Part shown: positions 15,477 through 23,721 of the stretch, piece by piece
Layout: the number at the start of each line of letters is the position of its first letter
Numbering within the stretch: the first letter of the stretch is position 1
Origin: DATKWD01 sp963704815
Lineage (GTDB): Bacteria > Actinomycetota > Acidimicrobiia > Acidimicrobiales > Salinilacustritrichaceae
Assembly (NCBI GenBank): GCA_963704815.1
Contig: CAVPHU010000005.1
Coordinates: 186,001-250,000 of the forward strand
Length of the DNA stretch: 64,000 bases
Reading direction: 5' to 3'
Program-made: the position numbers and the translations under genes
Notes under the pieces: model-generated
What the model saw: only the letters and a program-made list of their open reading frames with translations
Database searches by the model: none
What the model was told of the DNA's origin: nothing

Positions 15477-16283
15477 ATGGATCCGAAACGCCGCGCCGAG
15501 TTCGAGACCACCCTCGATCCCGATAGGGCGACGCATCTCGGGATCTGGCGCAACGAACACGACGACCTCACCCGCCGCTTCTTCGATTGGAACGTCCGAG
15601 ACCTCCCGCAGGCAGTGCTCGCCGCGATGGACGCGGGCGTGCGTGACGACGTGACCGGCATGGGCCTCGACGAGCTGGGCGACCTGCTCGAGCCCGGGCA
15701 CCTCCCGCTCGAGACCGGCATGGCCCGGTGCCCGAGCGGTGAGCTCGGGGTCGCCATCTGGACGTCGTGGCCGGGCACCACACCCGAGATGATCGACTGG
15801 TGGTTCGGGTGGCACCTGTCCAAGACCGAGCGCTACAAGCTCTGGCACCCACAGGCCCACTTCTTCGCCCAGCCCCGCTTCGACCTGTCTGACGTCGAGG
15901 GCCTGACCGATCGCGAGCGCTACGTCGGCAACACGTCGTGGGTCGACGAGTACATCGGTCCCATCCCCTCGCGGCTCGCCATCACCTTCGCCGACCCGGC
16001 CACGATCGGGCTCGACCAGGCGACCCTCGATGCCGCCGGCTACGGCACCGTCGTGTTCGGCACGGTCGCCGACTCTGATCACGGTCACGAGATGGGAACC
16101 CTGGTCCACGCCGTCCGCCGCACCTCCTGGGGCAGCGAGATGCGCAGTCGCTTCGTGTTCCCGGCCGAGACGCCCGAGCTGATCGGTCCACCGATGATCG
16201 ACCACTGCTGGACCGAGATGACCCACCTGGCCGGGTTCCTCCCGCACCTCTTCGCCGCGGTCACCGCCACCGAGCCCGGCTGA
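15477..16283 (+). CDS. DAPG hydrolase (PhlG/phloretin-hydrolase) family protein
   Basis: A 268-residue protein of the family that cleaves the C-C bond between an aromatic ring and an acyl group (2,4-diacetylphloroglucinol or phloretin hydrolases). Family marks are PGTTPEMIDWWFGWHL, then RYKLWHPQAHF, and a C-terminal MIDHCWTEMTHLAGFLPH. The His and Glu residues in these motifs are candidate ligands for the catalytic zinc. GGAGGGTGAAGGG precedes the ATG. It probably acts in the cytoplasm on an acylated phenolic, but the true substrate is not inferable. It is convergent with the lipoprotein gene on the other strand. Confidence 0.8.
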   Translation: MDPKRRAEFETTLDPDRATHLGIWRNEHDDLTRRFFDWNVRDLPQAVLAAMDAGVRDDVTGMGLDELGDLLEPGHLPLETGMARCPSGELGVAIWTSWPGTTPEMIDWWFGWHLSKTERYKLWHPQAHFFAQPRFDLSDVEGLTDRERYVGNTSWVDEYIGPIPSRLAITFADPATIGLDQATLDAAGYGTVVFGTVADSDHGHEMGTLVHAVRRTSWGSEMRSRFVFPAETPELIGPPMIDHCWTEMTHLAGFLPHLFAAVTATEPG

Positions 16284-17036
16284 GGGCCGAACGACTTGCG
16301 CGGCCCACTCGCCGCACCCGATGCCGGCGTTGGCGCTGAGCACGAGGTCGGTGTCGGTGAGGCCCGACAGCTCGCCGCGCATCTCACCGAAGTTGTCGTT
16401 GATGAGGAAGGAGGGCCCGAGCAGTTCCTCGTCGAAGACCGACACCGAGTCGCCCAGCGCCGAGGTGAGCTCGCCCACGGTCGTGACGTCGTTGACGATC
16501 GGGACCTGGGTGCTGTCGCCGACGAAGGAGAGCGCGTCGACCTCGGTGCCCGGGTTGAACCAGAAGACGAGGTGGTCGCCCCCCTCGAGCATGAAGTCAC
16601 TCTCGCTCATGAACACCAGCTCGAGGCTCCCCCAGTTCACGGTCCGGAACGACTCGGCGGCGGTCGGGCAGCCGTTCTCGATGGTGGGGATCAGCCCGGT
16701 GTCCGCCGTCGGCGGTCCGAGCAGCGACGTGACCTCGCTGATCACGACCTCGGTCGGGGTGCCGAAGGTCAGCACGCCCGATCCGGTGTCGATGCCGACG
16801 GCGTTGAGGAGCTGGATACCTGCGCGCACCACGGGCACCTCACCGACGTCGTCGGACGGAGGGTCATCTCCCGCCAAGGTCTCGCCGCCGGATGCGTTGG
16901 GGTCCGCCTCGCCCGGCGCATCCCACTCGGGCGCCTGGGCACCGGTGTCGGTCTCGGCCGATTCGTCGTCGCCGCCCCCACCACAGGCGGCGACCACCAG
17001 GGCCAGCAGCAGCACGAGCGACCCGAGTCTCCCCAT
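16284..17036 (-). CDS. lipoprotein with repeated ligand-domain pattern, stop codon apparently lost
   Basis: It begins with a lipoprotein signal (MGRLGSLVLLLALVVAAC, lipobox Cys18), then an acidic linker, then a domain of about 165 residues running from LTFGTPTEVVISEVTSLLGPP to GIGCGE. This domain is familiar from actinobacterial lipoproteins of unknown role and usually ends near the CGE. Here no stop follows. The frame stays open in antisense through the whole DAPG-hydrolase gene to 15432, which is implausible as coding. I therefore end it at the convergent gene. A frameshift or stop loss near 16290 is likely. The paired Cys residues suggest a disulfide outside the membrane. Confidence 0.6.
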
Positions 17037-17089
17037 GAGGAAACCGAACGCGTGATGGCCACATCCCGCTCGGCCGATCGTGTCCCTGG

Positions 17090-17857
17090 TCAGTAGACGA
17101 TGGCGCTGACGCTGGCCTGACCGATCGGGCCGGTGAGGTCGAACATCGTGCAACTGGCGGCCGAGACGCCGGAGGCCTGGACTTGGGTGACGGTCTCGAA
17201 GCCGATCCACTCACTCGTCGGCAGCCGGGCCAGGTTGAGGGTGATGTCGGCGTTGATGAGGTCGAGACCGTCGGGCCCTGCGTTGGCGAGGGGGCTGGCG
17301 AAATCGGAAGCCATGGCAACCCGCTCGAACGCAGTCATCGGTTCGCCGGCCACGATGAGAATGGCGTCGCGGATCCATGCTCGCGACGGACCCGGGCTCT
17401 CGATCCAGCGGTCGGGCTCGGCGCGGAACTGCCAGACCTCGTCGCCCTCCACGTTCATGTCGGGCGGTCGGTGCAGCACGTCGGGATGCGGGATGTCCGA
17501 CGGTTCGGGCTGCCAGACCGGACCCATCGGCACCTCGTCGGCCCGCACCGCCAGCACTCGGGCCGCGGCCACCTGGACCTCCTGCATAACCGACACGTCG
17601 ACGACCCGCACCCGACGTCCGTCACGGATCCGAACCGATGTGATGCGCAGCGGCGTCATCTTCGGGGCCCGAAACAGATCGATCGTCAGCCGGGCCGGGA
17701 ACCAGCGATCGTCGAGGTGTTGGGCTTCGACTTCGCGAGCAGCGAGCCCGGCGAGATAGCGGCCATGCAGCATGTCGTCAGCCCACGGGGCATGAGCGTG
17801 TGGACGCGGGATCAGCTGCTCGCCGTCGTGGTCGAACCAGGCTCGCCGGTCGTCCAT
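17090..17857 (-). CDS. acyl-CoA thioesterase family protein (TesB-like double hotdog)
   Basis: A 255-residue cytoplasmic protein. Two hotdog halves are visible: an N-terminal half with a catalytic-region stretch LHGRYLAGL and FPARLTIDLFRAP, and a C-terminal half with ASDFASPLAN, INADITLNLARLP and WIGFETVTQV. This is the layout of TesB/4HBT_3 thioesterases acting on acyl-CoA. The start is the ATG at 17857, because the open frame upstream is Arg-rich and unlike the family. It lies 53 bp upstream of the lipoprotein gene on the same strand, so co-transcription is possible. Confidence 0.75.
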   Translation of the reverse strand: MDDRRAWFDHDGEQLIPRPHAHAPWADDMLHGRYLAGLAAREVEAQHLDDRWFPARLTIDLFRAPKMTPLRITSVRIRDGRRVRVVDVSVMQEVQVAAARVLAVRADEVPMGPVWQPEPSDIPHPDVLHRPPDMNVEGDEVWQFRAEPDRWIESPGPSRAWIRDAILIVAGEPMTAFERVAMASDFASPLANAGPDGLDLINADITLNLARLPTSEWIGFETVTQVQASGVSAASCTMFDLTGPIGQASVSAIVY

Positions 17858-18046
17858 GGCCCAAGTCCGCCACCACTCATGCGCGCTTCGATGCGGCGAC
17901 GACCGCCTCCTGCCGCACTCGCCCGAGCCCGACCTCGGGCGGACGCGACGGATCGTGCCCGACCAACGGCAGTCGGTGGCCGTTCGGACTGCCGGCACTG
18001 ATTCGGCCCGGAAGCAACCGAGAAATGGGGCTTCCAGGGTGATGTG

Positions 18047-18068
18047 TCGAACATGTGTTCGCTACACT
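18047..18068 (+). promoter_or_regulatory. LexA-type SOS box overlapping the promoter of the DUF222/HNH gene
   Basis: TCGAACATGTGTTCGC (18047-18062) matches the Gram-positive/actinobacterial SOS box TCGAAC-N4-GTTCGA at 11 of 12 defined bases. A -10 box TACACT (18063-18068) abuts it and the ATG follows 8 nt later. LexA bound here would block RNA polymerase, so the gene should be induced by DNA damage. Confidence 0.7.
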
Positions 18069-18076
18069 GAACACCC

Positions 18077-19402
18077 ATGGGAGCGGTGCACTTCGACACC
18101 CCGGTCGACTCGAATCACCAGCTGATCAGCGACGCCCACAACGCCATCGCAGACCTCGAACACCTCGACCTCGAAAGGGTTCCGGTCGATGAACGGGCCG
18201 AGGTGTTGCGTGAGTTCGACCAGCTCCGCACCCGCATCGAAGCCCGCTTCTCGAAGGAGCTCCGCGGCTTCGCTTCCGTCGAGAACCTGCGTGCCACCGG
18301 CGTCTCCTCCATGTCCGGCTGGCTCACCGCCTCCAGCGGCACCACCCGCCGCGACGCCGGACGCCGCGCCACGCTGGCCAACACGCTTGGCGAACTCCCC
18401 TTCGTCGAAGCCGCCATGCTCGACGGCGACATCCCCATCGAAGCCGCACGCATCATCGCCCGCGCCCTCAACCCCCGCACCCGGGACCTGTTCGACATCT
18501 TCACCCAAGCCGCGTTCGTCGACGCCGCCCGCATCAAGACCTGCGATGAGTTGGCCGGCGATGTCGAGGCCTGGATCGACCGCCACGACCCCGACGGCGC
18601 AGCACCCGATGACCCCAGCACCGACGTCCTCCACGCCAACCGAATCGGCGACCGCGTCGCCCTGCATGGCGATCTGAGCCTCGACACCGGCCTGCCGATC
18701 CTGTCCGCGCTCGATGAGGAGATGGCCAAGATCCGCGCCGCCGAACCCCGCGAGGCTGAGGGGACCCTGCCCTACCGGGTCCCTGCCAACCGGCGCGCCG
18801 AAGCCCTCGCCAACCTGGTCGGTCGTGGTGCGGCTGGACCTGACTCCACGACAAGCCGTGAGCCGGCCTTCATCACCATCAATCACAACACCGCCGACGG
18901 GTCACGAATTGAGCTTGCCGACGGCACGGTCGTACCGAGCCGTCTCGTGGATCGCTGGGCCACGACCGCCGATCACCTCGAACTTCGCTTCGCCAACCCG
19001 GCCAGCGGCTTCACCGCCCGCTTCGTCGACGCCGACGGCAACGTCACCGAGCTCGACCTGGGCCTCAGCGCCCGCTACGCCAACCGCGCCCAACGCCGAG
19101 CCCTCATCGCGCGGGACCGCGGCTGCGCCTTCCCAGGCTGCGACCGTTCCCACCACGCCTGCGACGCCCACCACATCCAATGGTGGGAACACGGCGGCCG
19201 AACCGACCTCGACAACCTCGTTCTCCTCTGTCGCTTCCACCACGTCCTCATCCACGCTGGCCTCTTCGGCGTCGAGATACGCGACCACCACCCCATCTTC
19301 CGGCGAACTGACCCCGAACAACCCGAATCAGACCGCACCCAGATGGACGACCTCTGGTACCGCCACCCACCCGACGACGACTCGGGTGGCCGAAGACCCT
19401 GA
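18077..19402 (+). CDS. DUF222 / HNH endonuclease (13E12 repeat family)
   Basis: A 441-residue protein. The long helical DUF222 domain (about 20-300) includes the family-typical GVSSMSGWLTASSG and AARIIARALNP segments. It is followed by an HNH nuclease (about 340-395): RDRGCAFPGC, ACDAHHIQWWEHGG, then TDLDNLVLLCRFHH. This is the architecture of the mycobacterial 13E12 family, whose cellular job is still unclear. The SOS box and leaderless promoter just upstream put it under DNA-damage control. A second family member, without such a box, lies at 37822-39201. Confidence 0.85.
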   Translation: MGAVHFDTPVDSNHQLISDAHNAIADLEHLDLERVPVDERAEVLREFDQLRTRIEARFSKELRGFASVENLRATGVSSMSGWLTASSGTTRRDAGRRATLANTLGELPFVEAAMLDGDIPIEAARIIARALNPRTRDLFDIFTQAAFVDAARIKTCDELAGDVEAWIDRHDPDGAAPDDPSTDVLHANRIGDRVALHGDLSLDTGLPILSALDEEMAKIRAAEPREAEGTLPYRVPANRRAEALANLVGRGAAGPDSTTSREPAFITINHNTADGSRIELADGTVVPSRLVDRWATTADHLELRFANPASGFTARFVDADGNVTELDLGLSARYANRAQRRALIARDRGCAFPGCDRSHHACDAHHIQWWEHGGRTDLDNLVLLCRFHHVLIHAGLFGVEIRDHHPIFRRTDPEQPESDRTQMDDLWYRHPPDDDSGGRRP

Positions 19403-19553
19403 TCAAGCGCAGGTGGCTCGTGCGGGCACCACCGAGCGGTCGTCCCTGGAAACAGCGCCACCGCCCGGTTCGGAGTCTGGCCGCTCGGCCTGGTCGTGTG
19501 CGCCGGTGCCATCGTCGACCTCGCCAGCTGGCGCGTGCCCGGCTGACCAGCGA

Positions 19554-19559
19554 TACCGT
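19554..19559 (+). promoter_or_regulatory. -10 box TACCGT, leaderless-type promoter
   Basis: TACCGT lies 6 nt before the ATG at 19566. The 163-bp gap from 19403 otherwise shows only a short Trp/Ala-rich open tail ending at 19546, which I do not call as a gene. Confidence 0.4.
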
Positions 19560-19565
19560 CCGACC

Positions 19566-20276
19566 ATGACCGACCGCCTCGAACCCTTGCCCGAAGACTG
19601 GGACCGAGCCCTCGCCGTCGTCGCCCACCCCGACGACATGGAGTACGGCGCCGCGGCGGCGATCGCCCGCTGGACCGGCCAGGGGAAGTCGGTCGCTTAT
19701 GCCCTGGTGACCGACGGCGAGGCCGGCATCTCATCGATGCCGCCGAGCGAGGTCGGGCCCCTTCGCCGGGCCGAGCAGGAGGCGAGCTGCGCAGTGGTCG
19801 GGGTGACCGACATCGACTTCCTCGGGCACCCCGACGGACTCGTCGTCACCGACGTCGAGCTCCGGGCCGACCTGGCGGCCACCATCCGACGCCACCGACC
19901 CGAGATCGTGCTGTCGATCAACTTCCGAGACAGCTGGGGCGGGCCGAGCTGGAACCACGTCGACCACCGAGCCGTCGGCGTGGCCCTCCTCGACGCCGTG
20001 CGCGACGCCGCCAACCCGTGGGTCTTCGCCGATCGGGGCGAGCCCTGGGACGGCGTGCGCCTCGTTGCGTTCAACGCCTCGCCACAGGCCACCCATGCGG
20101 TCGACGTCACCGACACCATCGACGCCGGCATCGCGTCGCTCGAATGCCATCGCACCTACCTCGACAACCTCGACGAGCCCACCGATCCCGACACCTTCCT
20201 CCGCGGCAACGCCGAGGCAGCCGGCCCCAGCCTCGGGGTCACCTACGCCACCACGTTCGAGGTCCTCACTCCCTGA
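19566..20276 (+). CDS. PIG-L family N-acetylglucosaminyl deacetylase-like hydrolase
   Basis: A 236-residue zinc hydrolase. AHPDDMEYG (20-28) supplies the His-Asp-Asp metal and base residues, and NHVDHRAVG near residue 130 supplies the third His. In Actinobacteria this fold includes MshB and Mca (mycothiol synthesis and detoxification) and many uncharacterised amide deacetylases. The short length and lack of the extended MshB/Mca C-terminal region argue against assigning either. It is followed 45 bp later by the hydrolase-SARP-cupin gene. Confidence 0.8.
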   Translation: MTDRLEPLPEDWDRALAVVAHPDDMEYGAAAAIARWTGQGKSVAYALVTDGEAGISSMPPSEVGPLRRAEQEASCAVVGVTDIDFLGHPDGLVVTDVELRADLAATIRRHRPEIVLSINFRDSWGGPSWNHVDHRAVGVALLDAVRDAANPWVFADRGEPWDGVRLVAFNASPQATHAVDVTDTIDAGIASLECHRTYLDNLDEPTDPDTFLRGNAEAAGPSLGVTYATTFEVLTP

Positions 20277-20321
20277 GCGACGGAGTCCGGCACCGGACGC
20301 CCCACCTGCTGTACTGCGCTC

Positions 20322-22397
20322 ATGGCCGAGATTCCGCCCGTGAAGTTCGCGACGGGGAACGGCGCCCGGCTCGCCTACCAGGTCTGGGGCGAGGGTCCGG
20401 CTGTCGTCGGCATCCCACCGATGGCCCAGAACATCGAGATGGCGTGGGAAGAGCTGCGCGTCCGGGCGATGTTCGAGCGACTCGGGTCGTTCTGCCGCTA
20501 CCTGCACTTCGACAAACGGGGAACCGGGAGCTCGGACCGGCGAAGCGTCATGCCCGGCATGGACGAACGGGTCGACGATCTGCGCACGGTGATGGACGAC
20601 GCCGGCATCGAGCGAGCAACGCTGTGGGGCAACTCCGAAGGCGGGCCGATGACCTTGCTCTTCGCCGTCACCTATCCCGAGCGAGTCGAACGGCTGATCC
20701 TCTCGGGGACCGGTGCAACACTGATCCCGCCCGAGCTCACTGCGGACGAGCGGGCCGAACGGCTGGGCCTCATGCTCATGGTCGCCGACGCCTGGGGCAC
20801 CGAGCAGTCGTTGATGCCCGCCGTCTTCGCGCCCTCCCTCGCAGCCGACGCCGAGTTCTGCACGTGGCATCAGCGCTACGAGCGGGCCGCGGCGAGCAGC
20901 GACTCGCTCCGCGATCTCATCGAGTTGATGCTCGACATGGATGTGCGTGAGGTGCTCGACCAGATCACGGTGCCGACCCTCGTGCTCCACCGCACCGACG
21001 ACGGGGTCATCCCGGTCGAGTTCGGCCGGCACCTCGCTTCGACCATCCCGGGCGCCGAGCTGTTCGAGGAGCCGGGGGTCGACCACTTCAACTACGTCGG
21101 CGACATCGACGGATGGCTCGACGCCTTCGAACGCTTCGTCACCGGTGAGGTTGCGCCGCGGCCCGAACGCCACGACAAAGCGTCGGTTCGCATCAGCACA
21201 CTGGGCCGGTTCGCGGTCGAGGTCGACGGCGAGGAGGTGCCGACCAATGCCTGGGGATCACGCCGAGCCCGCCAGCTGTGCAAGCGCCTGGTCGCAGCTC
21301 GCGGCTGGCCGGTCACCCGTGACGAGCTCATCGAAGTGCTGTGGCCCGACGAAGGCGACCGGGGTCGACTCTCAGCCCGCCTGTCGGTCCAGCTGTCGAC
21401 GGTGCGTCGCATCCTGGGTGGGCGGATCATCGCCGACCGAGAGACGGTTCGGCTCGACACCGACCAGGTCGCCACCGACCTCGATGCCTTCTTCGGAGCA
21501 TCGGACGACACCGAGATCGTCGGGCGCTACGGAGGTGAGTTCCTGCCCGAGGACCGCTACGACGACTGGTCCGACGCCGTCCGCACCGAGGCCCACGCCC
21601 GCTTCGCTGCGGCGGCCCGGCGTCTTGCGACCCGCCAGCTGAACGCAACACCCGAAGCCGTCGTCGGCCTGGCGAATCGCATCCTGGACGCCGACCGCTA
21701 CGACCAAGCCGCCCACCATCTCGCGATCGCGGCCCTCGCCCGAGCCGGCCAGCTCGGACGGGCCCGCAAAGCCCACGACGCCTACGCGGAAGCCATGGCG
21801 GAACTCGACCTCGACCCCGTCTCCTTCGACACGATCACCACCGACCCGAAGGTTTTCCGAAGGGTCGCATCGCACGATGCGGCCATGACGAACACCAACA
21901 CCACCCAAACCACAATCCAGCCCCACCTCATCCGACAGGACGAGGGCGAGCACCTCCACTTCCTCAACCACCTCGCCACCGTGAAGGTGCGCGGCGACCG
22001 CTGCGCCGTGAGCGTCGTCGAGTTCAACGCCGAGCGCGGCTTCGGCCCGCCGCTCCACAACCACGACGACGAGGACGAACTGATCGTCCTCCTCGAGGGC
22101 GAGGTCGTCTTCCGCAGCGGCAACGACGAGTTCGTCGGCACGGCGGGCGACTGCGCCATGCTCCCACGGGCGATTCCCCACACGTTCCAGGTGCTGTCGG
22201 ACACCGCCCGCATGCTCACCGTGACGGCGTCGGACCACGGCGAGCCGCAGTTCGACGCCATGGTGCGAGAGCTCGGTGAGCCGGCGCCCGCTCCGACCCA
22301 GCCCGAGCCCGCCGAGATCGACGGCGGCCAGGTCGCTGCGGTGTGTGGCGCCCACGGCATCTCGGTCCTCGGCCCGCCCCCGGCCCCCCTGGGCTGA
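20322..22397 (+). CDS. alpha/beta hydrolase - SARP/BTAD - cupin composite protein
   Basis: A 691-residue open frame with three domains. Residues 1-280 form an alpha/beta hydrolase of the type often fused to cyclases (FDKRGTGSSDRR, nucleophile Ser105 in GNSEGGP, Asp near 229, His near 252). Residues about 285-520 are a SARP winged helix (GRFAVEVDGEEVP, SRRARQLCKRL, DELIEVLWPDEGD) plus a BTAD helical domain. Residues about 525-691 are a cupin with HNHDDEDELIVLLEGE. The joint before the cupin (VASHDAAMTNTNTT) looks like a short intergenic spacer leading to an ATG. A separate cupin gene from about 21886 with a lost stop is therefore an alternative. A hydrolase domain as ligand sensor for the SARP is plausible. 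Confidence 0.7.
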   Translation: MAEIPPVKFATGNGARLAYQVWGEGPAVVGIPPMAQNIEMAWEELRVRAMFERLGSFCRYLHFDKRGTGSSDRRSVMPGMDERVDDLRTVMDDAGIERATLWGNSEGGPMTLLFAVTYPERVERLILSGTGATLIPPELTADERAERLGLMLMVADAWGTEQSLMPAVFAPSLAADAEFCTWHQRYERAAASSDSLRDLIELMLDMDVREVLDQITVPTLVLHRTDDGVIPVEFGRHLASTIPGAELFEEPGVDHFNYVGDIDGWLDAFERFVTGEVAPRPERHDKASVRISTLGRFAVEVDGEEVPTNAWGSRRARQLCKRLVAARGWPVTRDELIEVLWPDEGDRGRLSARLSVQLSTVRRILGGRIIADRETVRLDTDQVATDLDAFFGASDDTEIVGRYGGEFLPEDRYDDWSDAVRTEAHARFAAAARRLATRQLNATPEAVVGLANRILDADRYDQAAHHLAIAALARAGQLGRARKAHDAYAEAMAELDLDPVSFDTITTDPKVFRRVASHDAAMTNTNTTQTTIQPHLIRQDEGEHLHFLNHLATVKVRGDRCAVSVVEFNAERGFGPPLHNHDDEDELIVLLEGEVVFRSGNDEFVGTAGDCAMLPRAIPHTFQVLSDTARMLTVTASDHGEPQFDAMVRELGEPAPAPTQPEPAEIDGGQVAAVCGAHGISVLGPPPAPLG

Positions 22398-22424
22398 GGC
22401 GGGCGTCGCCGACAAGGCGCCCGG

Positions 22425-23627
22425 CTACGGCGCGAGGGTCGTGACCACCTGCACCTCGCCTTCGAGGGTGCGGTGCACCGGGCACTTGTCGGCGATCTCG
22501 AGCAGCTTCGATCGCTGCTCGTCGGTGAGCTGGCCGTCGAGCTCGATCCGGCGTTCGATGTGGGCGCAACGGCCGCTCTCGCTGCAGTCGTCGCCGTGGC
22601 GGCGGTCGTGGGTGAGGGTGACCGTCACACCGTCGAGCGGGACCTCCTTGCGGGTGGCGTACATCCGCATGGTCATCGACGTGCAGGCGCCGAGTCCGGC
22701 GAGCAGCAGGTCGTAGGGATTGGGCCCGGTGTCGTCGCCGATCCCGATCGGCTCGTCGGCCAGGAACGTGTGGCGACCGGCCCGCACGACCTGGGTGAAG
22801 GCGCCGGTTCCCGCCTCCTCGACGACCACGTGACCCTCCTCGGTCGGCTCGGTGTCGGGGGCCGGCACGTAGCGAGCTGCCCAGGCGGCGACGAGGCCGG
22901 CGACGTAGCCGGCGTCGGCGCCATCGGAGAGCAGGTGGTCGGCGCCGTCGAGCGAGACGAAGCTCTTGGGGTGCCGGGCCGCCTCGTAGATGCGGCGGGC
23001 GTGGTCGACCGCAACCAGCTCGTCGATCGGTGAGTGCAGGATGAGCAGCGACGCATCGAGGTGGCGGACGGCCTCGGACAGCTTCTGGTCGGAGATGTCG
23101 TCGAGGAACTGCCTGCGGATGCGGAACGGCCGGCCGGCCAGGTCGACCTCGGCCTCGCCGTCGGCCTCGATGGCCGCGAGGGCCTCGGGAGGGAGCACAC
23201 CTGAGACGTGGGCCGGGTCGGACGGGGCGGCGATGGTGACCACGGCTTCGACCTCGGGAATCCGGTTGGCCGCCGCCAGCACGGCCGCACCGCCGAGGCT
23301 GTGGCCGATCAGCAGGCGAGGGGCCTCGTACCGCTCGCGCAACATGTCGGCCGCCGCCACCAGGTCTTCGATGTTGGAGGTGAAGTTGGTGTTGGCGAAC
23401 TCGCCGTCGCTCGACCCGAGACCGGTGAAGTCGAAGCGCAGGACCCCGAAACCCTCACCCACCAGGCCGGAGCTGATGCGCGATGCGGCGGCGATGTCCT
23501 TGCCGCACGTGAAGCAGTGGGCGAACAGCACCAGGGCCCGGGCCTGCCCCGGCGGCAGATCGAGCCGGGCGTCGAGCGGCGTGCCCTGCGATCCGGGGAA
23601 GGTGAACCGGGTGACGTTGCGTCGCAT
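22425..23627 (-). CDS. bifunctional alpha/beta hydrolase / OsmC family protein
   Basis: A 400-residue protein of a known two-domain family. Residues about 1-255 form an alpha/beta hydrolase (HCFTCGKD, GHSLGGAA with the Ser nucleophile, HSPIDELV, DGADHLLSD). Residues about 265-400 are an OsmC domain with the two reactive-Cys positions GLGACTSMTMRM and DKCPVHRTL. OsmC proteins reduce organic hydroperoxides; the hydrolase half may supply or remove an acyl substrate. The start is the ATG before RRNVTRFTFPG, as the upstream frame is unlike the family. Convergent with the SARP gene 27 bp away. Confidence 0.85.
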   Translation of the reverse strand: MRRNVTRFTFPGSQGTPLDARLDLPPGQARALVLFAHCFTCGKDIAAASRISSGLVGEGFGVLRFDFTGLGSSDGEFANTNFTSNIEDLVAAADMLRERYEAPRLLIGHSLGGAAVLAAANRIPEVEAVVTIAAPSDPAHVSGVLPPEALAAIEADGEAEVDLAGRPFRIRRQFLDDISDQKLSEAVRHLDASLLILHSPIDELVAVDHARRIYEAARHPKSFVSLDGADHLLSDGADAGYVAGLVAAWAARYVPAPDTEPTEEGHVVVEEAGTGAFTQVVRAGRHTFLADEPIGIGDDTGPNPYDLLLAGLGACTSMTMRMYATRKEVPLDGVTVTLTHDRRHGDDCSESGRCAHIERRIELDGQLTDEQRSKLLEIADKCPVHRTLEGEVQVVTTLAP

Positions 23628-23721
23628 GGTTGCTGGCAACGCCGGGCCGGGGGCACCCATTCCTCGGTCGGTGAGCTGGGGCTGGTTGACAGACGCCGGG
23701 CTGCTGGTGAGGATCGCGGCC

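Noticed and set aside
19403..19565. Membrane protein tail before the PIG-L gene
   Set aside because: A 30-residue hydrophobic stretch ends at a TGA near 19546, but no start or family is visible. Too weak to call.
22398..22424. Terminator hairpin between the SARP and OsmC genes
   Set aside because: Only a 6-bp imperfect GC pairing with no T tract; not distinguishable from background at this GC content.
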